The notes under the pieces are model-generated. The model was not told where the DNA came from and did not search any database. It saw only the letters and a list, made by a program, of their open reading frames with translations. Made by a program: the position numbers and the translations under genes. DNA of 64,000 nucleotides from an uncultured Aquimarina sp. (lineage in GTDB: Bacteria > Bacteroidota > Bacteroidia > Flavobacteriales > Flavobacteriaceae): contig NZ_CANLYD010000007.1 in the NCBI RefSeq assembly GCF_947495315.1, forward strand, positions 124,001 to 188,000, in the 5' to 3' direction. Positions within the stretch are counted from its first letter, which is position 1. Every line of letters starts with the position of its first letter. Shown one piece after another: positions 28,504 to 37,792 of the stretch.

Positions 28504-30225
28504 TCAACTTTTCTTTAAAGTATCAATTATGCTACCACAAGTAAGCATTTGATCTCCAAAATAAGGGTTTCTTATTTCTTCTTCCTTACTTAACCAAATA
28601 GCTCCTTTATTACTATCTGCCATAGGACATTTTTGGATATAAATTGTATCTGAAAGATTATCAAAATTTTTAATTAATGCTTCTAAGCTTTCATTGAGCA
28701 TTACAAAATACTCCCGTTGATCTTTTAAATCTTCTTTATTGACCATTCCTTCTAAATTTTGAATAATCATATTAACATTATCTAATTCTATCTTTTGTAA
28801 TTCAGAAGTATGCATAGCTTTTATTCCTCTTAGCATCTGTTCTGAAAATATGGAAGCATTATTAGCATCACTTGCTACCAAAGCATTTTTTAAAAGAAAG
28901 TATGCTGATAAGTTTGCTACAAATTCTTTTTGAAAACTATTAGGCAAATACATTTCACTAATTCTTTCTCCGTTATTACCCTTATCTGTTAAATTATTCC
29001 GCTTCATCATGGATTTTTTTCCTAGTAATTGAGCGGAAGCATCTACTGTAAAAGTTCCATTGGTTACGATTTCTTCTCCTTTTTTAAGCCCGTCAAGAAT
29101 CAAATAAGAATCTCCTTTAGAATCACCAAGGGTTATTTCTCTCATCTCAAAAACGGGTTGATCAGATTGTGTCTTAACATACACAACAGAGCGTTCTCCA
29201 GTCCATAATATACTACTTTTAGGGATTAGAATAGTAGTATTCGATTCTGCATTATTAACCGAAATAATTCCCTCAACAAACATTCCTGGTTTAAAAATTG
29301 AATTACTATTTTTTAATACTGCTCTTGCAGTAATTGTTCTTGTAGCCGTATTCAAAATTGGATCTATAAATGAAATTGTTGCATCAAAATTTTCGTTAGG
29401 GTATGCATTTGTTTTGACTTTGATACTTTGCCCTTTCTTTATCAATCCAATTTGATTTTCGTAAACATCAAAAGAAGCCCAAACGGTACTTAAGTTTGTC
29501 ATTCTATATAGTATCTGACCTCTATCAATGTGATTTCCTTCCTCTACCATTTTTTGAGAAACTACTCCTGAGACGTGAGAATATATTGTAAAAGTTTCTT
29601 TAATTTCTCCAGAAGATTCTATCTGATTGATCTGCTTTTCGGAAAGTTTTCTGAGTTTTAATTTATTTCTAACTGCTTTATACAATTCCGGTTGGTCTTT
29701 TTTAAGTTTTGCAGCGGTTAATAATTCTTGTTGCGCGGCAACTAACTCAGGTGAATAAATGATAGCAATAGCCTGTCCTTTATCTACCTGCTCTCCTACT
29801 GAATTTACAAAAAGTTTTTCTATACGACCAGAAAAATGAGTCACTTGAGCAGTATTAGCTTCTTCATTTTCTTTGATTTTACCAGAAAATTTTAACTCTT
29901 CAGAATTTACAATAGTTCCTCCTACAATAGAAGTTTGAATATTAGCTAAAGCAATAGCATTTTCAGTCATCTTAAACTGATCTGAACTTAGTCCATAATC
30001 ATTAGTCTCAGCAGGAGTTAAATCCATACCACATATAGGACAATTTCCTGGTTCTGATTGCATAATCTGCGGATGCATAGAACAGGTCCATGTTTGATCA
30101 GAAACTTCCTCGCTGTGATCGTGTGCTCCTTCAGCTTCTTTGCCAGTGTTTCTTCCAAAAATAAAATATCCTATAAACAAACCTGTCAATAATGCTATAC
30201 CGATATAAACAACGTTCTTCTTCAT
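28504..30225 (-). CDS. cusB: CusB-type RND efflux adaptor with heavy-metal-binding and DUF3347 domains
   Basis: This periplasmic adaptor links a CusA-type pump to a TolC-like channel for Cu(I)/Ag(I) or related metals. The 573-aa protein has one N-terminal membrane anchor (about 5-24) and a His/Glu stretch. A heavy-metal-binding motif, WTCSMHPQI...CPICGMDL, lies at about 46-72. The barrel-sandwich and beta-barrel core is at about 110-400. A C-terminal DUF3347 domain (about 430-570) is also found as a separate gene at 31676-32239. It is the last gene of the metal operon, 5 bases after the PepSY gene. Cu is favoured over Co/Zn/Cd because of the HMA and HYC_CC_PP partners. Confidence 0.9.
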   Translation of the reverse strand: MKKNVVYIGIALLTGLFIGYFIFGRNTGKEAEGAHDHSEEVSDQTWTCSMHPQIMQSEPGNCPICGMDLTPAETNDYGLSSDQFKMTENAIALANIQTSIVGGTIVNSEELKFSGKIKENEEANTAQVTHFSGRIEKLFVNSVGEQVDKGQAIAIIYSPELVAAQQELLTAAKLKKDQPELYKAVRNKLKLRKLSEKQINQIESSGEIKETFTIYSHVSGVVSQKMVEEGNHIDRGQILYRMTNLSTVWASFDVYENQIGLIKKGQSIKVKTNAYPNENFDATISFIDPILNTATRTITARAVLKNSNSIFKPGMFVEGIISVNNAESNTTILIPKSSILWTGERSVVYVKTQSDQPVFEMREITLGDSKGDSYLILDGLKKGEEIVTNGTFTVDASAQLLGKKSMMKRNNLTDKGNNGERISEMYLPNSFQKEFVANLSAYFLLKNALVASDANNASIFSEQMLRGIKAMHTSELQKIELDNVNMIIQNLEGMVNKEDLKDQREYFVMLNESLEALIKNFDNLSDTIYIQKCPMADSNKGAIWLSKEEEIRNPYFGDQMLTCGSIIDTLKKS

Positions 30226-30230
30226 CTTAC

Positions 30231-30929
30231 TTATCTTTTGAAAATTTTTCTAAGTGTTGGTGAGGAGATATACCAAAGCACAAAACCACTAAGCACCGTT
30301 ATCAACCCTAGCAAGGAGAAAGCTCTTAATACAATCGTATTAAAGTCATCTCTTCCTTCATAATCCATAGTATGTGTCATCCATAAAAAATCAAACCACC
30401 TCCAAGATTGATGACGAACTTTCTGAAATGAACCATCTACCGCAGATATATATGCCTTTATATTTTCTGGGTGATCATAACTAATTACGTAAGCAGGCAA
30501 TGATCTCCCTCTATATTCATGATGCTTTCCTACTTCTGTAATTAATTCAATAGATGCAACCTCTAAATTTTCAATCATATGTGCTGAAGCAACTTTTAGC
30601 GCCTCTTCGTTAGAAATTTCAGACTTTATCATCCCAGATCGGGCGTTTATCAGTACACTATCATTAACCCAATAATAAGGTTCATCTGCGATAGTTCTTA
30701 ATTCCAAAGAAGAAATACTATATCCATATGAAATAGCATCTAATCGTAATAAATTGTTGTGGGCAATTGGTGTTACTTCTTTCTTAAATTGATCACCGTG
30801 TATTTCATCAATATCAGTCCAGCTGAAATACAACCCACTAATAGTCCACATCAGAAATTGTATACCCAAAAATATACCTAAGTATCGATGCGCTTTTCTT
30901 ATGACTACTGCCGTTTTTCTTTTAACCAT
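30231..30929 (-). CDS. PepSY-domain membrane protein
   Basis: This 232-aa protein has a membrane helix at about 14-32 (AHRYLGIFLGIQFLMWTISGLYFSW), a periplasmic region with a PepSY-like stretch (about 90-170, ...SYDHPENIKAYISAVDGSFQKV), and a second helix at about 205-225. It resembles PepSY-associated TM proteins found with metal uptake or efflux genes. Its job here is not established; a redox or metal-handling role at the inner membrane fits the operon. It lies 15 bases after the HMA gene and 5 bases before cusB. Confidence 0.8.
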   Translation of the reverse strand: MVKRKTAVVIRKAHRYLGIFLGIQFLMWTISGLYFSWTDIDEIHGDQFKKEVTPIAHNNLLRLDAISYGYSISSLELRTIADEPYYWVNDSVLINARSGMIKSEISNEEALKVASAHMIENLEVASIELITEVGKHHEYRGRSLPAYVISYDHPENIKAYISAVDGSFQKVRHQSWRWFDFLWMTHTMDYEGRDDFNTIVLRAFSLLGLITVLSGFVLWYISSPTLRKIFKR

Positions 30930-30944
30930 TATTGTATATTTTTC

Positions 30945-31679
30945 TTAAGAATATATCTTTATAAACATCCATATTGCCATTACTAACATGATTGTATTCT
31001 CTATAAAAGTAGCCTTGGTCATTGGTAATTTTAAGGCTGTTCCTAAACAAGCACATCGAATGCTTTTTTTATCAACCAGTACTTTGGTAACACCGATGGT
31101 TGTTATTCCTAAAACCAGGATAGTTACACCTAATGCAATATTAATCTTAAAACGCATTAAGAACATAAGCCCTAATCCTACTTCGATAAAAGGATACACC
31201 CAACCATAAGTTGGCAATATTTTTGCCAAAGGATCATACATCCTGAAGGATTCCGGAAAGCCTTTTAGGTCGAGAAATTTAAAAAAGCTAAATACGACGT
31301 AAAATAACCCCATAAAATCCAGCATAAAATCATCAATACGCCAAGGATTATAATTAAGCAAAACCGAAGCAATTGTGATATATCCAAAAATCAAGAACAG
31401 TGGATATAATTGTTGTAATTCGCTTTTCTCTTTAGTTAGATGATCACCAATTACAGATAGATTGTCATTATCACGTTCTTTTTCTGTAATTATGTATTTA
31501 TCGGGCACTGCTTTTTTGAAAACTTCAATGTTCAACTGTTTTTTAGACACGACAACGGCTTCTTTGTTTTCAAGATTCACTGTAGCACTTGTAACTTCAG
31601 GAATCGCATTCATTATATTTTCTACACCGGATCTACATCCTTCGCAGGTCATGCCTTCTATATGATATTTCTTTTTCAT
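30945..31679 (-). CDS. HMA metal-binding domain fused to a MauE/DoxX-like membrane domain
   Basis: This 244-aa fusion starts with a heavy-metal-associated domain (about 1-65) carrying the copper-binding GMTCEGC. Four or more membrane helices follow (about 83-240), like MauE/DoxX proteins, with a Cys pair near the last helices (IRCACLGTALKLP). MauE-like proteins help disulfide or quinone-linked maturation, so this protein could pass or oxidise copper at the membrane. The start ATG overlaps the stop of the DUF3347 gene by 4 bases, which implies coupled translation. The precise role is inference. Confidence 0.85.
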   Translation of the reverse strand: MKKKYHIEGMTCEGCRSGVENIMNAIPEVTSATVNLENKEAVVVSKKQLNIEVFKKAVPDKYIITEKERDNDNLSVIGDHLTKEKSELQQLYPLFLIFGYITIASVLLNYNPWRIDDFMLDFMGLFYVVFSFFKFLDLKGFPESFRMYDPLAKILPTYGWVYPFIEVGLGLMFLMRFKINIALGVTILVLGITTIGVTKVLVDKKSIRCACLGTALKLPMTKATFIENTIMLVMAIWMFIKIYS

Positions 31680-32239
31680 TTTATCGTTTGATTCACACTA
31701 CCACATTTCAACATTTTATTTCCATAATAAGGATTACGAACTTCTTTAGAGTCAGATAACCAATATCCTCCGTTACCTTCGAAAGCCATCGGACAGAACT
31801 GCTTATATACTTCTCCAGAAGTAATATCGGCGGCACTAATCAGTTTCTCAGTTTCTGCAGTAAGAGTAACGAAAAAATCTCTTTGTTTTTTCACCTCTTT
31901 AGTAAGTGAAATTAACTTTGCAGTAGCCTTTAATTGTTTAGTTTCTTCAGCATCTTTAAGAAAGTCATCCAGTTTTTTCGCTTCCTGTCGTACTACCTCA
32001 TAATTAGAGTTTACCAATCCTCTTTTTATCATTAAATATTGATTATATATTTTATCAATATTTTCATCCGTAAAAACTACTTCACTTCTGGAATCTGTAA
32101 TATTGAGATCTACATCACTTGTACTGATAGCTTCTTCTTGTGCTGGAACCAGTTTTACTGGCTCCTTTTTATCTTTCCCGCAAGATACTATTGATAGGGT
32201 TATGACAGCGACTGTGATTTTTAAAACTATTTTATTCAT
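31676..32239 (-). CDS. DUF3347 lipoprotein
   Basis: This is a periplasmic or outer-membrane lipoprotein of 187 aa. The signal ends TLSIVSCGKD, with lipidated Cys20. A DUF3347 domain (about 55-185) follows, with the typical end EVYKQFCPMAFEGNGGYW...IRNPYYGNKMLKCGSV (key residues C-P-M, W, N-P-Y, M-L-x-C-G). The same domain forms the C-terminus of CusB in this operon. The conserved Met and Cys suggest copper binding. It is 39 bases after the TolC-like gene and overlaps the HMA gene by 4 bases. Confidence 0.88.
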   Translation of the reverse strand: MNKIVLKITVAVITLSIVSCGKDKKEPVKLVPAQEEAISTSDVDLNITDSRSEVVFTDENIDKIYNQYLMIKRGLVNSNYEVVRQEAKKLDDFLKDAEETKQLKATAKLISLTKEVKKQRDFFVTLTAETEKLISAADITSGEVYKQFCPMAFEGNGGYWLSDSKEVRNPYYGNKMLKCGSVNQTIK

Positions 32240-32278
32240 TTTTTTAATTTTTGTAGGGTTATACTTTTTTAATACTTG

Positions 32279-33592
32279 TTAACGTAGGTAATTAAGAACA
32301 GCCGTTTGCAAAAAATAATTTGCTATAGCTTGGATTTTTTTATTTTCAAAAGCCAATAACATTTGCTGAATATCCAATATCTCTTCAAAATCTAATTGAG
32401 CTGTTTGGTATTCAGATAATAGTATCTTCTCTGCTTGCTTTGCTTGTTCTATATTTTTTTGTTGCGTATTATAATTAATACGAGCGGTAATCCTATTATT
32501 TATTGCCTCCTCCATCAGGTTTTCCAGATTATTCTGAGAAGCTTCTCTTTTCTGAAACACCTCTTCTTTCTGAAGTTCATATTGTTTAGAACGTGATTTA
32601 TGTTTTTTAGAAAAAAGTGGTACCGAAACGGAAACCATAGGCATAATAATATCTTTACCGTTATCAGAAAAACTTACATTAGGACGTTCCTGAACAATTA
32701 CATAATCCAATCCTAAACCTATAGATGGCAGAGATTCTTTGGCATTGACATTCTCTTTTTTTTCCAGTAGATCATTTAGATAGTCATACGTAATTAATTC
32801 TGGATGATAGGTGATGTCATCCAACATCATGGTTGGCTCTTCTTCGGGAATAAATAAATTATCAGGAACAACTAAAGGATCAAAACCATCTCTATGTAAT
32901 AATTGATTCAAAGCTGTTTCTGCAGTAAGAATTTCTCCTTTTAGAATTTCCTTTTGATTCTCAAGATTGTTTTTTGCGATATTCAATTTTAAAACATCTA
33001 CAGTAGAAGCTCTATTGTTTTCTACTTCCTTAAGCGCAATCTCAATATATGTATCTAATAAAGTATCTTGTTCATCCAATACATTCTGACTGGCTTTAAG
33101 CTCATATAGTCTGTAATACTTTTGCTCAACTTGTAAAGTGATTTTTCTTTTTGCAATTTCTAATTTATTTTTATGCACATCACTTTCTGTGGACGCCGTT
33201 TCTTTTCTTGCTTTTATAGTACCAAACCATGGGATGTCCTGTTGCGCCGAAAATCTAGCTTTTTGCGCACCTGTTCTAGTTTCTGGTTCACTGATGAAAT
33301 ATCCTGTACCGATCTTAGTGTTAGGCAAGCTTCTTGCTTCATTTACTTTTTCGATACTAGCATCTAATCCATTCTGAAAAGCTTTGAGCTCTGGATTGTT
33401 TTCATTTGCCTCCTTTATGTATTCCTGAAGTGTTTGTCCGCTTATAAAGTGAAAAACTAAAAGTGAAAAACTAAAAGTTATTAGTTTCTTTAACCTAAAA
33501 GTAAAAAGTGAAAAGTGAAAAGTCATTAATTCTTTAAGTGTAAAAACTAATAACAAAAAGCCTTTACGGATATATATTAGATATGTATTCAT
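32279..33592 (-). CDS. TolC-family outer-membrane efflux protein (CusC-like)
   Basis: This is the outer-membrane channel of the metal efflux system. The 437-aa protein has the TolC repeat structure of two long coiled-coil helical regions, beginning LQEYIKEANENNPELKAFQ. The N-terminus is unusual. From the ATG at 33592 there are about 50 residues before the mature part. They include a Phe-rich stretch encoded by tandem repeats of the four-helix-bundle element next door. An ATG at 33526 (MTFHFSLFTF) would still give a signal-like sequence ending HFISGQ. The true start is therefore unclear. It lies 8 bases after the four-helix-bundle gene. Confidence 0.88.
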   Translation of the reverse strand: MNTYLIYIRKGFLLLVFTLKELMTFHFSLFTFRLKKLITFSFSLLVFHFISGQTLQEYIKEANENNPELKAFQNGLDASIEKVNEARSLPNTKIGTGYFISEPETRTGAQKARFSAQQDIPWFGTIKARKETASTESDVHKNKLEIAKRKITLQVEQKYYRLYELKASQNVLDEQDTLLDTYIEIALKEVENNRASTVDVLKLNIAKNNLENQKEILKGEILTAETALNQLLHRDGFDPLVVPDNLFIPEEEPTMMLDDITYHPELITYDYLNDLLEKKENVNAKESLPSIGLGLDYVIVQERPNVSFSDNGKDIIMPMVSVSVPLFSKKHKSRSKQYELQKEEVFQKREASQNNLENLMEEAINNRITARINYNTQQKNIEQAKQAEKILLSEYQTAQLDFEEILDIQQMLLAFENKKIQAIANYFLQTAVLNYLR

Positions 33593-33969
33593 TTTTGCTA
33601 TTATTTGTTTTTTGTTGTCTTAATTGTACTTACTAACATTGCTACCAACTCTTTATTCAATGAATGAATTGGCTTATATATCTCAACTTCAATTAATTCA
33701 GTATCTTTCATCAAATCCAACCAGTAAACAGATTCATTTGCCTCTTTGAGCGCAATACTCATTTTGTGTGCAAAGTCTTTTTTACTCTCTGCAAATTCTG
33801 CTTCTCTTATAAGTGCACCAATAGCGGTACCACTTCTCAACAATTGTTTGCTTAATACAAACTCTTTCTCCATAACCAATTTCTGACACACCTTAACGAT
33901 ATGGATAGAAAATTTATAACTCTTATCTCTTAAAATACTCTTAGTCATATATTTTTAGTTTTTCACTTT
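33446..33969. repeat. Inverted-repeat-bounded segment containing the four-helix-bundle gene
   Basis: A 17-bp perfect inverted repeat, AAAGTGAAAAACTAAAA at 33446-33462 and its complement at 33953-33969, bounds a 524-base segment. The left arm is followed by a second tandem unit (33463-33476) and more AAAAGTGAAAAG units up to 33522. The right arm is followed by similar units up to about 34000, at the end of cusA. No transposase is encoded. The segment reads as a small inserted element in the cus operon. Confidence 0.75.
33601..33948 (-). CDS. Four-helix-bundle protein (23S rRNA intervening-sequence protein family)
   Basis: This 115-aa protein belongs to the IVP/S23 four-helix-bundle family (TIGR02436). 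It shows the typical KQLLRSGTAIGALIREAEFAESKKDF block (key residues L-L-R-S, I-G, R-E-A) and HKMSIALKEANESVYWLDL. The same fold is used by Avd, the accessory protein of diversity-generating retroelements, but no reverse transcriptase or template repeat is present. The gene stands between cusA (35 bases) and the TolC-like gene, is flanked by inverted repeats, and has no obvious role in metal efflux. Nucleic-acid binding is the family expectation. Confidence 0.92.
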   Translation of the reverse strand: MTKSILRDKSYKFSIHIVKVCQKLVMEKEFVLSKQLLRSGTAIGALIREAEFAESKKDFAHKMSIALKEANESVYWLDLMKDTELIEVEIYKPIHSLNKELVAMLVSTIKTTKNK

Positions 33970-33983
33970 TCACTTTCCTCTTT

Positions 33984-36900
33984 TCACTTTTCATTTTCCG
34001 CTTTCCTAAATAAAATTTCTTCTCTCCAACTAAATAGTACAGGTACTACAAACAAGGTGATCAATGCTATTAGCATTCCCCCAAAACTGGGTATCGCCAT
34101 TGGTATCATAATATCACTTCCTCTTCCGGTTGATGTTAATATTGGCAGTAGTGCCAGAATTGTAGTTGCTGTAGTCATTAGACAAGGTCGTATTCTTTTT
34201 TCGCCTGCTTCTACTATAGAGGTTCTGATTTCTTTTAATGTTTTTGGCTTATTTCTTTTAAAAGTTTGCATCAAATAGGTAGCCATAACGACTCCATCAT
34301 CTGTGGCAATCCCGAATAAGGCTATGAATCCCACCCAAACGGCTACACTTAAGTTGATTGTATGCATTTGGAACAAATCTCTCAAATTCTCACCAAAGAC
34401 ATTAATATTTAAAAACCAATCTTGTCCATACAACCAAATCATCAAAAACCCACCGGCAAAAGCTACTGCAATTCCTGTAAAAACCATAAGGGATGTGGTC
34501 ACTGATTTAAACTGAAAATACAATATCAGAAAAATAATAAGTAAGGCCAAAGGAACCACCAATGAGAGTGTTTTCTCAGCTCGCATTTGATTCTCATAGG
34601 TGCCGGTAAATTGATAATTGATTCCTTTTGGAACTGTTATTTCTCCAGCATCTATTTTCTCTTTAATCAATTTCTGGGCATTTTCTACTACATTAACTTC
34701 TGCATAATCATCTAATTTATCAAACAACACATACCCTACAAGAAATGTATCCTCACTTTTTATCACTTGTGGTCCTTGTTCGTATCTAATTGTTACCAAT
34801 TCACTTAGAGGAATTGGATTTCCTTGTGCTACAGGAATATAAATATTCTTGATAGCATCTGGATTAGAACGCAACTCACGAGGATATCGCACTCTAATAC
34901 CATAACGTTCCCTGCCCTCAACCGTTTCAGTAAGCGTCATTCCTCCTAGAGCTACTTCCAGTATTTGTTGCACTTTTTCGATAGAAACTCCATAACGTGC
35001 GATACGATCACGATTTATATCAATCAACAAATAAGGTTTCCCTACAATTCTATCGGCAAAAACAGCTTCATCCTTAACTCCCTCTACTTGCTTTAAAACA
35101 CCTTCTAATTGTATACCGAAAGCTTCAATAGACGCCAAATCTTGTCCTTTTACCTTGATACCCATTGGAGCTCTCATTCCTGTTTGAAGCATGATTAACC
35201 TTGTCTCAATAGGTTGTAACTTTGGAGCAGAGGTTACTCCTGGAAGTCTGGTCACTTTTACAATTTCTTTCCAGATATCATCTGGTGATTTGATATGAGA
35301 ACGCCAATTTCTATAATATTCTCCATCTTCATCAGGAATTAATTGATTTTTCCTAGCTTTTGCATTAGAAACAAAACCTCCATCCTTCAACTCGAATAAT
35401 CCATTATCGTTCGTCTTAAAACGTTGACGTTCGCCTTGCTCATTTAAAATATATTCTGGCTTATAAAGAATGATATTTTCATACATGGATAATGGAGCAG
35501 GATCCAGTGCAGATTCTGTTCTTCCTGCTTTACCGACAACAGTTTCTACTTCCGGAATTGTAGCTACAGCCATATCTAACTGCTGCAATACTCTTTTATT
35601 TTCCTCAACTCCAGCATGCGGCAGCGAAGTAGGCATCAATAGAAAAGAACCCTCGTTAAGGGATGGCATAAATTCCTTTCCTGTATTTTGGAAAATAAAT
35701 ACACCACAAATTACTATTCCTATCGGTAATGACATAAATAATAATTTATGATCAAGTGCCCAGTTTAGAATGACAACATAATATCTTCGGAATAAAGAAA
35801 ATATCCCTAACAATCCAAAACATATACATCCTACAAAGATCAAGTTCCAGAAAATACTTTTATCAACTCCTAAAGGTCTCCAATACTCTGCCAGCAGAAA
35901 AACAATAGTTATCGCGGAGATTATAATATGAATTAGATGTACTTTCTTCACAGAAAGTTTATTGGTAAGTTGTAAAATTCTGGAAGTACCAAATGCGATA
36001 AGAATAAGACCTAATAAAATACCAAAAGAAATTGCTGTCACTCCAGCTACAATCAGTGCAATATTGATTGTATAACTTATCGTTTTTTTAATAGATCGTT
36101 TTCTAAATAAATATGCAGCAAAAGGAGGTATTAAAAACAAGGCTATAATAATAGATGCTGTTAATGCCATAGTTTTAGTAAATGCTAATGGACGAAAAAG
36201 TTTTCCTTCTGCTCCTATCATCCTGAAAACCGGAACAAAACTTATAATAGTCGTTAAAACAGCTGTTAGAATAGCTCCAGAAACCTCGGTGGTAGCATTA
36301 TAAACCACAATATTAACGGGCAACTCTTCATCGTTTTCATCAAGATGTCGTATGATGTTTTCTGAAAGTATAACACCTACATCTACCATAGTACCGATAG
36401 CAATGGCAATACCGGATAGCGCTACTATATTAGCATCTACTTCAAACATTTTCATGGCTATAAAAACCATCAAAACTGCTACTGGTAATAATCCAGAAAT
36501 TAAAATAGATGCTCGAAGATTGAAAACCATAATAATAATCACTAAAACAGTAATCAATATCTCTAGAGTTAACGCTTCGTTTAGCGTTCCTAAGGTTTCC
36601 TTAATCAATTCAGTTCTGTCATAAAAAGGAACTATCGTTAACTGAGAAGTACGACCATCCTTAAGAATTTTAGAAGGTAATCCTGAACTTAACTCATTGA
36701 TTTTATCCTTTACATTGGCAATCACTTCCATCGGGTTTGCTCCATATCGAGCTACTACTACTCCACCTACAACCTCAGCTCCTTCTTTATCTAGAATTCC
36801 ACGTCTGGCTGCTGGTCCCAGAGAGACTTTTGCAATATCTTTTATCCTTATGGCGGTATACTCTTCGGCACCTACAGTGGCATTTTCTATATCAGCAATA

Positions 36901-37670
36901 GATTTAATATATCCTAAACCACGAATCAAATATTCTGCCTGATTAATCTCCAGAGTTTGAGCTCCGATATCACGATTGCTCTCTTTTACCGCTTTTACAA
37001 CATGATGCAACCCAATACCGTATTGCTTCATTAATTCAGGGTTTACATCTACCTGGTATTCCTGGACATATCCTCCAATCGATGCCACTTCGGAAACTCC
37101 ATTGGCTGAGGATAAAGCATATTTAACGTAATAATCCTGAATACTTCTTAGCTCATGCAGATCCCAACCACCGGTTACTTTTCCTTGGTCATCTCGTCCT
37201 TCTAACGTATACCAGAATATTTGACCTAAGCCTGTAGCATCAGGACCTAATGATGGAGTTACTCCATTAGGTAGCAATCCATTGGGTAATGAATTTAGTT
37301 TCTCTAGAATACGGCTACGACTCCAATAGAATTCTACATCTTCCTCAAAAATGATATAAATACTAGAAAACCCAAACATAGAAGAACTACGAATAGTTTT
37401 TACTCCAGGAACTCCTAATAATAAGGTAGTAAGCGGGTAGGTAATTTGATCTTCAATATCTTGTGGTGATCTTCCTGACCATTTCGTAAAGACAATCTGC
37501 TGATTTTCTCCAATATCAGGAATTGCATCAACCGCTACCGGATGATTCGGCAAAAAAAACAGATCTGATTTAAAAGGCGAATGGATAAGACCCCAACCTA
37601 TTAAAATAAGTAGTAATAAAACTGCTATGAATTTGTTTTCGATTAAAAATTTAATGCTTTTATTGAGCAT
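33984..37670 (-). CDS. cusA: CusA/CzcA-type heavy-metal efflux RND pump
   Basis: This is an inner-membrane proton-driven pump of the HME-RND family that exports metal ions with CusB and the TolC-like channel. The 1228-aa protein is longer than E. coli CusA (about 1050 aa). The extra length is a hydrophobic insertion around residues 530-650 with additional membrane helices, which I recall in many Bacteroidota homologues. Landmarks are the start MLNKSIKFLIENK, GIAIAIGTMVDVGVILSENI in the fourth helix region, and FIALFGIATDDGVVMATYL near the end. Its final codons (ENEK) lie in the repeat units next to the four-helix-bundle gene. Confidence 0.93.
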   Translation of the reverse strand: MLNKSIKFLIENKFIAVLLLLILIGWGLIHSPFKSDLFFLPNHPVAVDAIPDIGENQQIVFTKWSGRSPQDIEDQITYPLTTLLLGVPGVKTIRSSSMFGFSSIYIIFEEDVEFYWSRSRILEKLNSLPNGLLPNGVTPSLGPDATGLGQIFWYTLEGRDDQGKVTGGWDLHELRSIQDYYVKYALSSANGVSEVASIGGYVQEYQVDVNPELMKQYGIGLHHVVKAVKESNRDIGAQTLEINQAEYLIRGLGYIKSIADIENATVGAEEYTAIRIKDIAKVSLGPAARRGILDKEGAEVVGGVVVARYGANPMEVIANVKDKINELSSGLPSKILKDGRTSQLTIVPFYDRTELIKETLGTLNEALTLEILITVLVIIIMVFNLRASILISGLLPVAVLMVFIAMKMFEVDANIVALSGIAIAIGTMVDVGVILSENIIRHLDENDEELPVNIVVYNATTEVSGAILTAVLTTIISFVPVFRMIGAEGKLFRPLAFTKTMALTASIIIALFLIPPFAAYLFRKRSIKKTISYTINIALIVAGVTAISFGILLGLILIAFGTSRILQLTNKLSVKKVHLIHIIISAITIVFLLAEYWRPLGVDKSIFWNLIFVGCICFGLLGIFSLFRRYYVVILNWALDHKLLFMSLPIGIVICGVFIFQNTGKEFMPSLNEGSFLLMPTSLPHAGVEENKRVLQQLDMAVATIPEVETVVGKAGRTESALDPAPLSMYENIILYKPEYILNEQGERQRFKTNDNGLFELKDGGFVSNAKARKNQLIPDEDGEYYRNWRSHIKSPDDIWKEIVKVTRLPGVTSAPKLQPIETRLIMLQTGMRAPMGIKVKGQDLASIEAFGIQLEGVLKQVEGVKDEAVFADRIVGKPYLLIDINRDRIARYGVSIEKVQQILEVALGGMTLTETVEGRERYGIRVRYPRELRSNPDAIKNIYIPVAQGNPIPLSELVTIRYEQGPQVIKSEDTFLVGYVLFDKLDDYAEVNVVENAQKLIKEKIDAGEITVPKGINYQFTGTYENQMRAEKTLSLVVPLALLIIFLILYFQFKSVTTSLMVFTGIAVAFAGGFLMIWLYGQDWFLNINVFGENLRDLFQMHTINLSVAVWVGFIALFGIATDDGVVMATYLMQTFKRNKPKTLKEIRTSIVEAGEKRIRPCLMTTATTILALLPILTSTGRGSDIMIPMAIPSFGGMLIALITLFVVPVLFSWREEILFRKAENEK

Positions 37671-37792
37671 ATATAGTAAGATTTAGTCAACTATTAATTG
37701 AAATCAGTTGTATTCTTTCTAATAGAAACAACATCTGTTTGACACAAATAACCATAAAGATTACTCTTGCCAATCAAGAATAATAAACTAAA

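Noticed and set aside
33601..33948. Diversity-generating retroelement (Avd)
   Set aside because: The four-helix-bundle fold is shared with Avd, but there is no reverse transcriptase and no template/variable repeat pair in the window.
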